Below, piece by piece: positions 14,391-28,390 of a DNA stretch of 64,000 nt. The stretch comes from Vespa crabro (Eukaryota; Arthropoda; Insecta; Hymenoptera; Vespidae): positions 2,914,001 through 2,978,000 of the forward strand of contig NW_025813595.1 in the NCBI RefSeq assembly GCF_910589235.1. The letters are read 5' to 3'. A model generated the notes under the pieces. That model saw only the letters and a list, made by a program, of their open reading frames with translations. It was not told the DNA's origin and ran no database searches. The position numbers and the translations under genes were made by a program. Numbering within the stretch: the first letter of the stretch is position 1; each line of letters starts with the position of its first letter.

Positions 14391-17300
14391 ATGATAATAA
14401 CGATAATAACGATAATATTATTAACAAGATTAACGACAATATTCATAGTAATAATAAAGATAATAACGATAATAATAAATAATTAGATATAATAATAATA
14501 ACGAAAATAACGATAATAATTATAATAATAATATCGATAGTAACAATAATCACGATAATTATGATAATAATAGTAATAGTAATAACGATTATTACGATAA
14601 TAACCATAATAACGAAAATAGTAATAAAATTAAAAACTATACTTACGATAATAACGAGAATAATTATTGCAATAATAAACATAAATACGATAATAAAAAT
14701 AATAATAATAACGTTATTATCGAAAAAAGCAATAATTATAATTACGATAATAACGTTAATAACGACAATAGTAATATGAATAATTACGATAATAAAGATT
14801 ATAACGATAAAAAAAATAATAAGTATAAATTCAATAACGATTCTAACGACAATAACGAAGATAATAATAACAATTATAACGAAAATAACGATAATAATAA
14901 AAGTAATAATATAAATAATAACAATATTAAAGATAATAACGATGCAAACGATAATAATAATAATAGTAACAATAACAATAATAATCATAAAAATAATTAC
15001 GATTATAACGGGAATGACTATAATAATAATAGTAATAATAACTATAATAAAGATAATTACGATAACATCGATAATAATAATTACAATAATGACAATGATA
15101 ACTATTATAATTATTATAATAAAAATTATTTTATCGATAATGAAGACAAAAACGATTGTAATAATAATCATAATAGCAATAATAACGATGATAAAGGAAA
15201 TAAAATTATCAATAATAACGATATTAACGAAAATAATAATAACAATAATATCGATGATAACAGTAATAAAGATAATAATAATAATAATAATAATAATAAC
15301 GATAATAACGATAATAACAATAATAATAAAAATAATCATAACTATAATAACGATATCAATGATAATAATGATAATAACGATATTGATAATAACGATGTAA
15401 CCGAAAATATCGTTAATAAAAATAACAATATTAACGACACCAACGATAATAAGATTTATAAAAATAATTATAATAACGAAAGAAAGGATAATAACGGTGA
15501 TAATGATAATAATAATAACATTAATGATAATATCATTAATAACGATAATAACAATAGTATTAGTAACGATAACATCGATAAAAACGATATTAATAACAAT
15601 CATAATAATGATAATAACGATATTAACGAAAATAAAAATTATAATTATTATAACAATAATAGCAATAATAACGATAACAGCGTTAATATTAATAATAATA
15701 TTAACGATAATATCGATGATAATAATAACAAAATTAACGATAATATCGTTAATAAGAATATTAACACTAACAATAATAACGATTATAATGATAATAACGA
15801 TCATTTTAATATCGATATTAACGATAATAGTAATTATAATGTGAAATATAATAACGAAAATAACGATAATAATAATAAGGACAATATATATAACATTGAT
15901 ATTAAAGTTAATAACGACAATAATGATAACAATAATAACAATAATAACGATAATAACGATAATAACCATATTGTCGATAATAATAACAAATTTTAACGAT
16001 AATGTTAATAACAAATAATAATAACAATAGTAAATATAAGAAAGATAATAAAAATAATAATATTAAAGAAAATAACGTCAATAGTAATAATAAAAATAAC
16101 AATAATAACGATAATAACGATAATAATGATAATAATAATAAGGATAATAACGTTAATAATGATAATAATAATAAAGAAAACAATGATAATAACAAAATTA
16201 ACGATACTAATAATAAAGACAATAACGATATTATCGATAATAATAATAATAATAATAGAAATAATAAACATAATAAGGATATTAAAGTTTCTAACGATAA
16301 TAATATTAACTAAATTAACGATAATAACAGTTGTGATGATAGGAACGATAATAAAATATATAATAATAAAAATAAAAACCTCAATAACAATAATAACGAT
16401 AAAAATAAAAGAAGTAATAGGAATGTTATGAATAAAAATTATTATGACGGTAATAACGATAATAATAGAAGAAATAATAACAGTAATAACAATAATAGCG
16501 ATGAAAACGTATTTAATATCAATAATAATAACTATAACGATAAGATGGATAAAAATAATATCAATATTTACGATAATATCGATAATAATAATAATAATAA
16601 TAACTATAATAACTATAATGACGAAAATAACAATTATAATAATAACGATAATAAAGATAGTAACGTTAATAATAATAATAAAAATAATAATTATAATAAT
16701 GATATTAAGTACAATAACTATAATAATGTTGGTAATCTTGTCAATAATAACAATAATAACGATAATAAAGATTATGACGATAACAATATTAATGATAATA
16801 TCGACAATAGTAATAATAATGATAATGATTATATCGATAGTAACGATAATAATAATAATAATAGTATCTATTGTAACAATAATAACGATAATGATGATAA
16901 TAATAGTAATTATATTAACGATTCTGACGATAATAACGAAAATAACGTTAATAATAGTAAAATAATAACGATAATTTCGTAAATAACGACAATAATAAAC
17001 GTAATAATAGCGATAATAACGATAACAATAATATGAATAATATGCCTAATAACGACATTAACGACGATAACGTTAATAATAATAACGATAATAACGATAA
17101 TATCGAAAATATTATTAACAATATTAACGAAAATATCATTAAGTATAATAATAATAAAAAAAGTTATAAAAATAATAACGATAATAACGATAATAATGAT
17201 GATAACCATAATAATGATAAGAATGATCATCATATTTACGATAATAAGGATAATAATCATTACGATAATAACGATAATATCGATAAAAGTAATAGAAATA

Positions 17301-19095
17301 ATAACGATTATATCAATAATAATAATAATAATAATAATAACGATAATAACAATAATAACGGTTATAATATTAATAATAATAACGAAAATGATTATAGTAA
17401 TGATTATAACTATAATAAGGTTAATAACGGTAATAAAAATAAAAATAAAAACTTCAATAACGATAATAACAAAATTAGTGATATTAATAATAAAGCTAAA
17501 AACGATAATAACGATAATAACGAATCATAATAATATCGATAAACACGATAAAATCGAAAATAATAATAAAAACATTAACGATAAAATCGATAAAAATAAT
17601 AATAATTTTAACGTTAATAACCATAATAAAAATAATAATAATAGCAATAATAACCATAACAAGGAAAATAACGATGATGATATTAACGAAAATAACGATA
17701 ATAGTAATAAATATAATATCGATAGTAACAATAATAACTATAAAGACGATAATAACGGTAATGATAATAACGATAATGAAGATGGTTATAATAAAGATAA
17801 TATCTTTAATAACGGTATTAATATTAATAATAATAATAGCGATAATAACGATATTAACGATAATAACGATAATAATAAAAGCAATTATAACGATAATAAC
17901 AATAATTATGGTAATAACAATAATAATTATAATAGTGATAGCATTAATAACGATATTTACGATAATAATAATAATAATAAAGATAATAACATTATTAACG
18001 ATAATAAAAATAATAACGATAATAACGTTATAGACGATAATATCGATATTGATAATAAAAATATTAACGATAGAAATAATAATAATATTAACAAAATAAC
18101 GATAATAACGAAATTATCGATAATAACGATAATAATAATAGTAATAATAATAACGATAATAAACATAATAACGATAATCATAATAATAATAATAATAACT
18201 ATAATAACGATAATAACGATAATGACGCTAATAAAAAAATAATAATAGCAATAAAAACGAAAAATACGATAATAAAAATAGTAATAATAACGATAATAAC
18301 GATAATGATTATAATAATAATAACGATAATAACGACAATATTAATGATAATAATAACGATAAAAATGATAATAACGATTACAACGATATTAATAATAATA
18401 ACAATAATAATAATAATAATAATAATAAAAATAGTTATTATAATAAGGATAATAATATTAGTAACCATAAAAATTATAACAATAATAACGATAATAACGA
18501 TAACAAAGATAACAATATTAAAGATAATAACGATAATAATAATAACAACAATAATAATGGTAAAAAAGTTTAAGGGAAATAATAAAAATAATAATAAAGA
18601 TAATATAGATATTAACGATATTAACGCTAATAATTATAACAATAATAACGATAATAACTATAATTACTACAATAATATTAATAATAATAATAATAATAAA
18701 GTTTATAACGATATTAATAATACTAATAATAACAATAAAAACGATAATAACGTTAATAACGATAGTAATAATAATAATAATAATAACGACAATATCGATA
18801 TCAACGATAATAACGATAAGAATAATAACAGTAATAAGGATAAGAATGATAATAATGACAATAACGGTAAAAATTAAAATAATTATTACAATATTAACGT
18901 ATTAACGTATATAAAGGAAACAATAATAACGATAATAACGATAATAACTAATATAATAGTAACAATAATAACGATAACAACGACACTAATAATAATAATA
19001 ATAAAAATCATAACGATAATTACGATCATAATGACAATAAAGTCAATAACAATAATATTAATAATAACGACAATAACGAAAATGACGATAATAAC

Positions 19096-19127
<32 letters not shown>

Positions 19128-19134
19128 TATTAAT

Positions 19135-19171
<37 letters not shown>

Positions 19172-22100
19172 TCGATAATAAAGATAAAAACGACGATAAC
19201 ATTAATGTAGTAACGACAATATTAATAATAATGATAACAATAATAACCATAATAACGATAGTAATATTGATAATAATAATGATAATTTCGATATTAATGA
19301 CAATAACGATAATAATAATAATAACAATAATAACGATAATAACGATAATAACGTTAATACCGATAATAATAATAACGATAATATCGTTAAAGGTAATAAT
19401 AATAATAATAGCAACAGTATCGAAAATAACGATAATAGTAATAATGATATAGAAGATAATAATAATAATCATAAGAACGATAATAACGATAATTACAATA
19501 ATAGCGATAATTACGATAATAACGATAATAAAAATAACGATAATAACGATAATAGCAACAATAATAACGATAATGAAAAGAGTAATAATAATATTTATAA
19601 CAATAATAATGATAATTATGATTATCATAATAACGATAATAGCAATACTGTTTAATGATAATAACGGTAATGACGATAGTAATAAGAGTCATAATAAGAT
19701 AATAAGAATAATAATAGTAATAAAAATATTGATAATTAGAATATATCGTTAAAAACGACATAAATAATAACAATATTAACAATAATAACGATAAAAACGA
19801 TAAGAAATATAATTATAATAAAATTATTAACGATAATTACTCTTATTACGATAATAACAATAATAACCATAGTAAAAATAATAATAAAATTCATAAAATC
19901 AATAATAACGATAATAATAGTATTAATTACGATAAGAACGATAATAACAATAAAAACGATAACAAGAATAATGATAATAACGATAATAACGGTAATAGCG
20001 GTAACATTAATTACGATAATAAAGATAATAACGATAATAAAGATAATAATAAGATCAATAATAACGATAATAAGGATGACATCGATAATAATAATAACAA
20101 TAATATCAATTGTAACAATAATAATAATAATTGAAACAATAATAACGCTAATAACGATAAGAACGATAATTACGTTAATAATACTATCAATATTAAACAT
20201 AATAACGAAACTAATAAATACGAAAATAATATTAATGATGATAATGATAATAAAGATAAAAACAATAATAACGACAACAATAATATCGATAATAACGATA
20301 ATTATTATAATGATTATAATAAAACTAATAGTAATAATGACCATGATGACATTATTAACGATAATCATAATAGGGATAATAACAACATTGACAATAATAA
20401 GGATAATTAAGAAAAAAATAAAATATAATAATAACAACAAAAACGATAAAAACGGTAATAACGTTACTAATAATAATAGTAATATTGATAATAACGATAA
20501 TAACGATAATAACAATAATAAAAAATATTATATAAATATTCTTAACGGTAATAACGATAATAACGATATAAATAATAATAACAATAATAATAATAATAAC
20601 GATATAAACGGTAATAACAAAAATGACGATAATAATAATAATAACAACATTGATAATTACAATAAAACGTTAAAAAAGATATTAATAATAACAATATTAA
20701 CAATAATGACGATAAGAACGATAATAACTATAATTATAATAAAAATAATAACGATAGTTACTATAATGTCGACAATAACGATAATAATAACAACAATAAT
20801 AACGATAATTATTGTAATATCGATAATAACTCAAATAATAAAATCAATATTAATTTTAACAGTAATAACGATAATAAAGATAATAATAATAACAATATTA
20901 TCGATAATATGGATAATGACGATATTATTATTATTAGTAATAACAATAATGAAGATAATAACGATACATACGATTATAACGATAATAATAATAATAATGA
21001 TGATGATACTAAAGATATAACATTAATAATGAAAATAATAATAATTATAATAGCGATTATAACAATAAAACCATAATAACGATAAAAATTATAATGTCGA
21101 AAATATTAATAATATTAACAGTAATATCGTATATAGCGATAATAATAATAATCATAATAACGATAATAACGATAGTAAAGGTAATAAAATTAATAATAAT
21201 ATCGATAATAACGGTAATAAGAGGTAATAAATATAATAATAATAACAATACTAACTATATTAGCGATAAAAACGACAATGACGATCATAATTCTAATACT
21301 AACAATAATAACGATCATAGCGATAATATTAATTACAATAATACCGATAATAACGATAATAGCAATAATAATATTAACATAAATAATGATAATAAAGTTT
21401 ATATCGATAATATTAATAATAAGAATAACATGAACAACGATAATAACAATAATAACGTTAATAACAATATTATCGGTAATAATAATACACAATAATATAT
21501 ATAATATCGATAATAATAATAATAATAATAACGATACTATCGATAATAACGATAATAATCATAATAATAATAATAACAATATTAACAATATGAACGATAT
21601 AATCATTAATAACGATATTATCGATAATAATAATATCAATAGTAAAGATAAAAACAGTAATATTAATAATAATAATAACAATAATAACGATAATAACGAT
21701 TATATAGATGGTAATAAATATAATAATAACAATAATAAAAGTAATAACAGTAAAAACGGTAATAACGATAATCATGATGGCAATAATAAAGTTAATAACG
21801 ATAATTATTATAATGCCGTTAATAATAATAATAATAATAATAACAATTATTACGGTAATAAAGTTAATAATTATTACAATAATATCGATGATAACGGTAA
21901 TAACGACATTAATAACAATAATAATAATACCCATTATAAATATAATAACGATGATAACAATAATAGTAATTATAATAATAACAACAATAACGATAGTAAC
22001 TTTAATAATAATAAAATTAATAATAATATTTACGATCATAAAGTTAAAAATAATTTCAAATAATATGGATGACAAAATTAATATTAATAATAATAATAAC

Positions 22101-22551
22101 AATAACAATGATTCTAAAAATAATAAAAATAATAACGACAATAACGATAATAATAATAAAATTAATAACGATAATTACGATAATAACGATAATAATTATA
22201 GCAATAGTAACGATAATAACGATAATAATGGTAATAATAATAATTACAATACTAACAATATTAACTATCATAATAATATCGATAATGACGATAAAATAAT
22301 AATTATAATAGCGATATTAACGATAATAACGATAATAATAGTAGCGAAAATAACAATAATAATTATGTTAATAATAACGATAATAACGATAGTAACGATT
22401 ATAATAATAATAATAACGATAATATCTATAATAACTGTATTAATGATATTTATAATATTAATAATAAAGATAATAAAGTTATTAATAGTAGTAATAAAAA
22501 CACTCATAACAACAATAACGATCATAGCGATAATAATGATAATAAGGATAA
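14391..22551 (+). repeat. Degenerate satellite between the duplication and the R1 element
   Basis: Uninterrupted triplet satellite, A-rich on +, with no gene-like sequence. I found no close long-range copy of most of it. The part at about 16,320-16,620 weakly resembles about 62,600-62,870 (a shared order of GGTAATAACGATAATAATAG-like, AGAAATAATAACAG-like and CAATATTTACGATAATATCG stretches). The motif ATTAAAGTTTCTAACGATAA near 16,285 recurs with variation at about 42,519, 42,603, 45,550 and 60,615. The array ends at the A/T-rich tail of the R1 element. Confidence 0.88.
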
Positions 22552-22576
22552 TTTTTTTTATTTTTTATTTTTTTTG
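22552..22576 (-). other. A-rich 3' tail of the R1 element
   Basis: The + strand shows three T runs broken by single A bases; on the minus strand this is an A-rich tail directly after the 3' UTR. It marks the end where reverse transcription primes and fixes the element's orientation. It abuts satellite (AATAAGGATAA) with no other sequence between. Confidence 0.85.
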
Positions 22577-22810
22577 ACGGTCTGTGAATGCCAATTTTTA
22601 CGCACTTACCTAGGGTCCCTGACCGCTAGAGGAACCCTTTACCATTTGGGTCCCCCGTTATTGTCCCTGGAGTGTCGGGCTCATCGTTGGAATAGACACT
22701 ACCGACTAAACGCATTTCCATCCTAGTGGCATAGTGAAACCATCCCTGCACCGCTTTGTAGCATTACTTCGGAATGACACCACTGCCTCATGTCCCTAAA
22801 CTGGTCTCTC
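22577..22810 (-). other. 3' untranslated region of the R1 element
   Basis: About 230 bp between the last coding stop (minus-strand TGA at 22,811-22,813) and the A-rich tail. It carries stops in all minus-strand frames and no recognisable domain. Stretches such as TTTAGTCGGTAGTGTC and CAACGATGAGCCCGACACTC (minus strand) look like 3' UTR text of insect R1-type elements as I recall them; this is recognition from memory, not a search. Confidence 0.7.
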
Positions 22811-23264
22811 TCATTCGCTTCTAAGTGGCAGGAACCTGGAACAACGTTGGTGGCACGTCAATGGGCCATCCATAACCATCTTCTTGTTGCGTAAGATTTC
22901 CCTTACGTAACAGACCACCCTGTTCCACTTCATCTGCCCTCGCAGCATTTTCTCGACATTGTTGTACAGCAAGATGTCCCCAAGCTCCTGCTCTAAGGCA
23001 AGTCATTCGGCGCTCCACCGGGTACATATGAAGAACGTGTGGTTTGCATCTTCTTTGATCGAATCCCCATAGGGGCAGTTGCCGTTTGCTACTTACCCCA
23101 TCTTTGCGAGGAAGGAGAGGAACAGGCCATGCCATGATAAGAATTGGGTGAGGTAGAAATTTACCTCACCCGCCTTTCGGGTTATCCAGTTGTCAAGTCG
23201 ACCATTGAGTCGGGCAGTCCATCTGCCCCTAGGTTCCTGCTCCCATCTGCTTTGTCAGGTCTCG
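22811..23264 (-). pseudogene. R1 ORF2 C-terminal region with damaged zinc knuckle
   Basis: One minus-strand frame reads through the post-RT end of R1 ORF2. It opens with RWEQEPRGRWTARL, then LDNWITRKAGEVNFYLTQFL, then the knuckle CPYGDSIKEDANHTFFIC followed by TRW, and then VEKMLRGQMKWNRV and a Lys/Arg-rich tail. R1-type knuckles have the form C-x2-C...H-x4-C; here the second Cys position is Gly, so the metal site is broken. In-frame stops lie at 23,093-23,095 (just after FLAKMG) and 23,003-23,005 (after RWSAE). This frame differs from that of the upstream RT segment, so an indel lies between about 23,264 and 23,287. The 104-residue open frame at 22,821-23,135 is an out-of-frame shadow. Confidence 0.88.
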
Positions 23265-23287
23265 ATGCTGTTAGACCCGGCTTACTA

Positions 23288-23850
23288 TGATGCCTCCTCC
23301 TTCCCCAGAACGGGCTTCTGCTGATGGACGAATTGTCTCTCCTTGGCTAGTAGGTCGATCGGGATTACCCCGATGACAATTAGCACTGCGGGCTCTGAGA
23401 CCGTGCTGTAGGAGCACGCGATTCGGAGAGTACTCCTCTTGTGTACCGCGACTATGCGCTTGCGATATTTCTCTTATCGCAACGCCTCGGCCCATACTTC
23501 CGCGACGTATAGCATCACTTCATCGGCGGCACGCATCCGTATTCGCCTAATGCAAGGTCGGGGGCCGTTGACATTGGCCATGAGTGTGCCCAGAGTGGAT
23601 ACTACATTTGCCGCCTTGTCGGATGCCATTATTATATGCAATCCGTAATTGAATTTGTAATCGAGCATTACTTCTAGGTACCTGACGGACGGCTTATTCT
23701 GCACCATCGTGTCTCCTACGGAGAAGCTGCGCAAGGTGTTGATACGCTTCTTCGTTAGTATCACGATCTCTGTTTTCTGGGCTGAAAAGGATAGCCCGTG
23801 CTCTTCCATCCAGTTGATGACTCGGCGCATGACCTAGTTGAGCAGCATCA
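23288..23850 (-). pseudogene. R1 ORF2 reverse transcriptase, post-catalytic part
   Basis: The minus-strand frame encodes the RT region downstream of the catalytic aspartates. It begins at GALMLLN, continues with VMRRVINWMEEHGLSFSAQK, TEIVILTKKRI and VRYLEVMLDYKFNYG, then AADEVMLYVAEVW, and runs on as EKYRKRIVAVHKRS, VSEPAVLIVIGVIPIDLLAK and ERQFVHQQK. These are the conserved palm-end and thumb motifs of R1-clade RT. In-frame stops at 23,834-23,836 and 23,474-23,476 split it into an apparent 118-residue frame, and a further TAG at 23,285-23,287 ends the frame. The fingers and the palm with the YADD-type box are missing. The reading frame is the same as that of the endonuclease fragment upstream, but the two are separated by the first stop. 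Confidence 0.9.
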
Positions 23851-24127
23851 GTGCCCCCTCCGTGTCGTTTGGGGTGAGATATACACTGATATAAGTCGTC
23901 GAGTTTTGTCTCACCCAAACGTATACACATCCGGATCCTTGATCGGGCACACGTATTTGTCAGCGATCTGGGATCCAAATGGCCGCGGTGACCAATTCGT
24001 ATGCGTATCATCTTATTCCTGCTGTGTCCTGGTATTGTTCGCTGATTAAAACGATATCAGCTTTATCTCAGAGCGGAGCTGGTTTAGAAGGAGGTGCAAG
24101 GTCCTGCTCCTATTGAGATTACCCTGA
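23851..24127 (-). pseudogene. R1 ORF2 endonuclease, N-terminal fragment
   Basis: The minus strand starts at QGNLNRS, the canonical opening of R1 AP-like endonucleases (the Asn is an active-site residue in this family). It reads LHLLLNQLRSEIK, then after a frame change ADIVLISEQYQD (carrying the active-site Glu region), VTAAIWIPDR, QGSGCVYVWV and YISVYLTPND. Stops interrupt it after IR and after PDR. The domain then stops in its middle: the next residues, EGALMLLN, belong to the RT. The catalytic Asp/His end of the endonuclease is therefore absent. The left edge is a 5' truncation at the first satellite bases near 24,127. Confidence 0.87.
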
Positions 24128-27100
24128 TTATAATGATAATAACAATAATATTAAAATCAATAATAACGATAATGGCGATAATAATATATATAACAATTAT
24201 AATGATAATGACGAAAATAACGATAATAATAATAACGATAATAGCGATAATAGAAATAATAATAAAAATGATAAAAACGATAATAACAATGGTAACGTTA
24301 ATAATAATAGAATTAATACAGATAATAACTATAATAACGATAATAATAATAGGCATAATAACGATATTAACGATAATAATAATAATAATAAAAACAAAAT
24401 AGCGATAATAACGATAATAACGATAATAACGATAATGACGGTAATAATAATAATAATAATAACACAAATAGCAATAATATTGATAAAAACTATAAAAACG
24501 GTAATAATAAAAATAATAATAATAAAAACAATAATAACAATGTTAACGGTAATACAATAATAACGAAAATAATGACAATAATTACGTTTATAATATAATA
24601 ACGATAATAATAATATTAATAATAACGATAATCACGATAATAAAGTTAATAATAATAATAACAATATCGATAATAACGATAATAACGGTAATATAGATAA
24701 TAATAATAACAATAAAAAAGAAAATATAGATTTTAATAATAATAATAATAGCGATATAAACGATAACAACGATAATAATAATAGTAATAATAACGATAAT
24801 TACGATAATGTTGGTAATAATAATAATAATAATATCGATAATAACGATAATAACGGTAATAAATATAATAATAATAAAAATAATAAAGAAAATAACGATA
24901 ATATCGATAATAATAATTATAATAACTAAAATTATAACGACAATAAAAATAACGATAATAACGATAATATCGATAATGAGATAATAATATTATCAATAAT
25001 AACGATAATAATAATAGTCATAAACACAATAATAAAGACAATGACGATAATAACGATTATATAAAAAACGATAACAACACTAATAGTAATAATAATAATA
25101 ATATTAATAATAACGTTAATATCGAATATAATTATCATTATAATAAAGATAATGGCGATATTAACGATAATGACGATAATAATAATAACAACAGTAACGC
25201 TAATTACGATAATAATTATCAAAACAAAGTTAATAATATTTATAATATCAATACTAACGATAATAAAAATAATAGCATTAACAATAATGTCGATAATGAC
25301 GATAAAAACGATAATAACGATCATTACGGTAAAAATATTATTAATAATAACAATAATAATAATAATAACGATATTAAGGATAATAACGATACCGTCAATA
25401 ATAATAATAGTAATAACAATAAAAACATTAATGATACTAATGATATTATCGATAATCGTAATAATAATAATAATAACGATAATAACAGTTATAATGATAA
25501 TAATTATAATAATAACAATATTAAAAATAATAACTGTAATAACGATAACAACGATAATAATTGTAGTAATAATAACAATAATAACATTACTAACGATAAT
25601 AACGATATTAAAGATTATAATAATTACGATAATAACGATAATATAAATAATAATAATATCAATATCAACGAAAATTCCGATAATAATAATAATGACAATA
25701 ATAACGACAAGAGAGGTGATAACGATAATATCGATAATAATAATATGGATTGTAACAATAAAAGCGATTATAATAATAAAAATAATAACGATAATTACGA
25801 TATTAGCGATAATAATAATAACAATAATAACCATAATAAGGGTAATATCTAAAATAACGATAATAACGATAATAACAGTAATAGTAACAATAATAATAAC
25901 GATGCTAACGATAATAACACCAATAATAATGATAATAATAATAATAATAAATATAACAATGGTAACGATATTACCGATAAATACGATTATATAATAACGA
26001 TGATAACGAAAATATTAATAATAATTATGACGATAATAACGATATTCACCATAATAATAATAATAATAATAAAGATAATAACGATATCAACGATAATAAT
26101 TGTAGTAATAAAAACAATAATAAGTATACTAACATTAATAACGATACTAACGATAATAATAATATCGATAGTAAGGAAAATACCGATAATAGTAATAAGA
26201 ATAACAACTATAATAACGTTGAATTCGATAATAATAGTAATAATAACAACAAAAATATCATTAATAAAGAAGAATTAATAAAGACAATAACGGTAATTAT
26301 CATAACATTTATAACGATGAAAACCAAAATAAGGATAATAGCGTTAATAACGGCAATTATAATAATAATAATAACGATGTTAACGATAATAACGATAGTA
26401 ATGTTAATAACGTTAATTATTATATTAATAATAAATATAATTACGACAGTATTAATAATAATAATAACGGTAATAACGATATAAACGATAATAATAATAA
26501 TAATAAATATAATAACGATATTAATCATAATAACGATAATAGTTATAATAACTATAACAAAAAAAATAATAATAACAATAATAAAAAAAATTACAATAAT
26601 AATGACAATAATAATATCAATAATAACGATATAACGATAATAATAAAGATAATAACGATATTAACGGACATAAAGATAATAATAATAATAACGATAATAA
26701 TGATAACGATAATAACGATAATTTCGGTAATAACATTTAAAATATTAACGAAAAAATCGATAATAATAATAATAATAATAACAATCATTACGATAAGAAC
26801 GATAAAATCGGTAATAACGATAATAATAATTACGATAATGCCGGTAATAATAATAACGATAATAACGTTACTAACGATAATAACGAAAAGAACGATAATG
26901 ACGATAATAACGATAATAATAATAATATAACCATAATAACGATATTAATGATAGTATCGATAATAACGATAATAATAAAAAAGATAAAGACGGTAATAAT
27001 AATAATAATAACAATAATAACGAAAATAACAATAAATATAATTACAATATTATCGATAATGACGATAATGTCAATAATAACGATAACAATAATAAGGTTT

Positions 27101-28390
27101 ATAACTATAGAATCGATATAATTATCATCAATAATACCGTTTATAGCGATAATAATAATTATTATAATAAAAATAATAATGAACATAAATATATAATAAT
27201 GATAATAATTATAACAATATGAACGATAATAACGCAATTATTAGGGATAATAATAAGAATAATAACGATAATATAAAATATAACGATAATTATAATATCA
27301 TTAATAGCGATAATAAAGTTAATAACTATATTGACAATAAGAACAATAATAATAATAACGATAAGAAAGGTAATAATAATAACAACAATATAGATAATAA
27401 CTGTAATAAGGATAATAATAATAACAATTATAACGAGAAAATCGATAATAATAATTATAACGATAATAAAAATAATACTAAAAATAACAAAAAACGATAA
27501 TAATAATAAAAATATCAATAATAACGTTAATATCGATAAGAAGGATAAGAGTAATAATAATAATATCGATAACATCAATAATAGAGATATTAACAAAAAT
27601 AATAATTATAATTGCTACGATAAACTTCATAATAACGATATTAACGATAATAATAATAATAATTATAACGATAAACAACATAATAACGATAATAATGATA
27701 ATACTAATAATAATTATTATGATAAACACGATAAGAATGATAGTAACGATAATAATAATAAGTAAAACTTTAATAACTATAATTACGATAGTATCAACAT
27801 TAATAATAGTAATAATATCAATAGTAACGATAATAATGGTTATAACTATAATAATATTAGAAAAATAATATTAATAACGAAAATAGTAATAATTATAATA
27901 ATAATAATAATAATAATAATTTTAACGTCACTAATGATATTTATGATAATATAATGATATAACGGAAAAATAATAATAATAATAATATCGATAATAACTG
28001 TAACAACGGTTACAACGATAATAATAATAAAGAAATTACAATAATTACAATAATAACGATAACAATTATAAAACGATAATAATAATAAAGGTAATAAAAA
28101 TAATAACATTCATAATAAAAACAATATAATTATATTAACAGTTATGAGGACAATAACGATTATAATAACAATAACAACGATAATATTGATAATAATAAAA
28201 ACAATAATAACTATAATAACGGTAATAACGAAAATAATAATATAAACAATAACGATAAAATAATAGCAATAATAACGATAATAACGATAATAATAATAAC
28301 AATATTAACGATAATTTTGATAATAATAATAATAATAAGGATAATAACTGTTACAACGATAATAACGATTATAACGATATTAACGACAAT
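24128..28390 (+). repeat. Degenerate satellite right of the R1 element
   Basis: The triplet satellite resumes at once on the far side of the R1 insertion with the same strand polarity (A-rich on +). No gene, RNA or other element is visible. I did not find a clear long-range duplicate within the window for most of this stretch. Confidence 0.88.

Larger units (their letters stand above)
22552..24127 (-). mobile_element. Defective R1-clade non-LTR retrotransposon
   Basis: This is the only non-satellite DNA in the window, about 1.58 kb of balanced base composition with sharp edges into satellite on both sides. Read on the minus strand it has, in order: the first part of an AP-like endonuclease, the reverse transcriptase from just after the catalytic box through the thumb, the post-RT region with a CCHC-type knuckle, a 3' UTR and an A-rich tail. 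This order and the wording of the motifs are those of R1-clade ORF2 proteins, which copy themselves by target-primed reverse transcription. ORF1 and everything upstream of the endonuclease are absent, and a large internal piece is missing. Several in-frame stops and at least two frame changes show it is a dead copy. The host is probably an insect. No target-site duplication can be told apart from the surrounding repeat. Confidence 0.9.

Noticed and set aside
22821..23135. 104-residue open frame in the R1 island
   Set aside because: The true R1 C-terminal text (knuckle and flanks) lies in another minus-strand frame; this one is a shadow.
23694..24011. 105-residue minus-strand frame in the R1 island
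   Set aside because: The endonuclease and RT motifs are read in a different frame over the same bases.
23439..24049. Two plus-strand open frames inside the R1 island
   Set aside because: They lie opposite the recognisable R1 protein text and have no family resemblance.
22552..24127. Active retrotransposon or integrated virus
   Set aside because: The RT catalytic box is deleted, several stops are present and the knuckle is broken. The motifs are of the R1 non-LTR type, with no LTRs and no viral genes.
22540..24140. Target-site duplication around the R1 element
   Set aside because: Both flanks are GATAATAAT-type satellite, so any short match is expected by chance.
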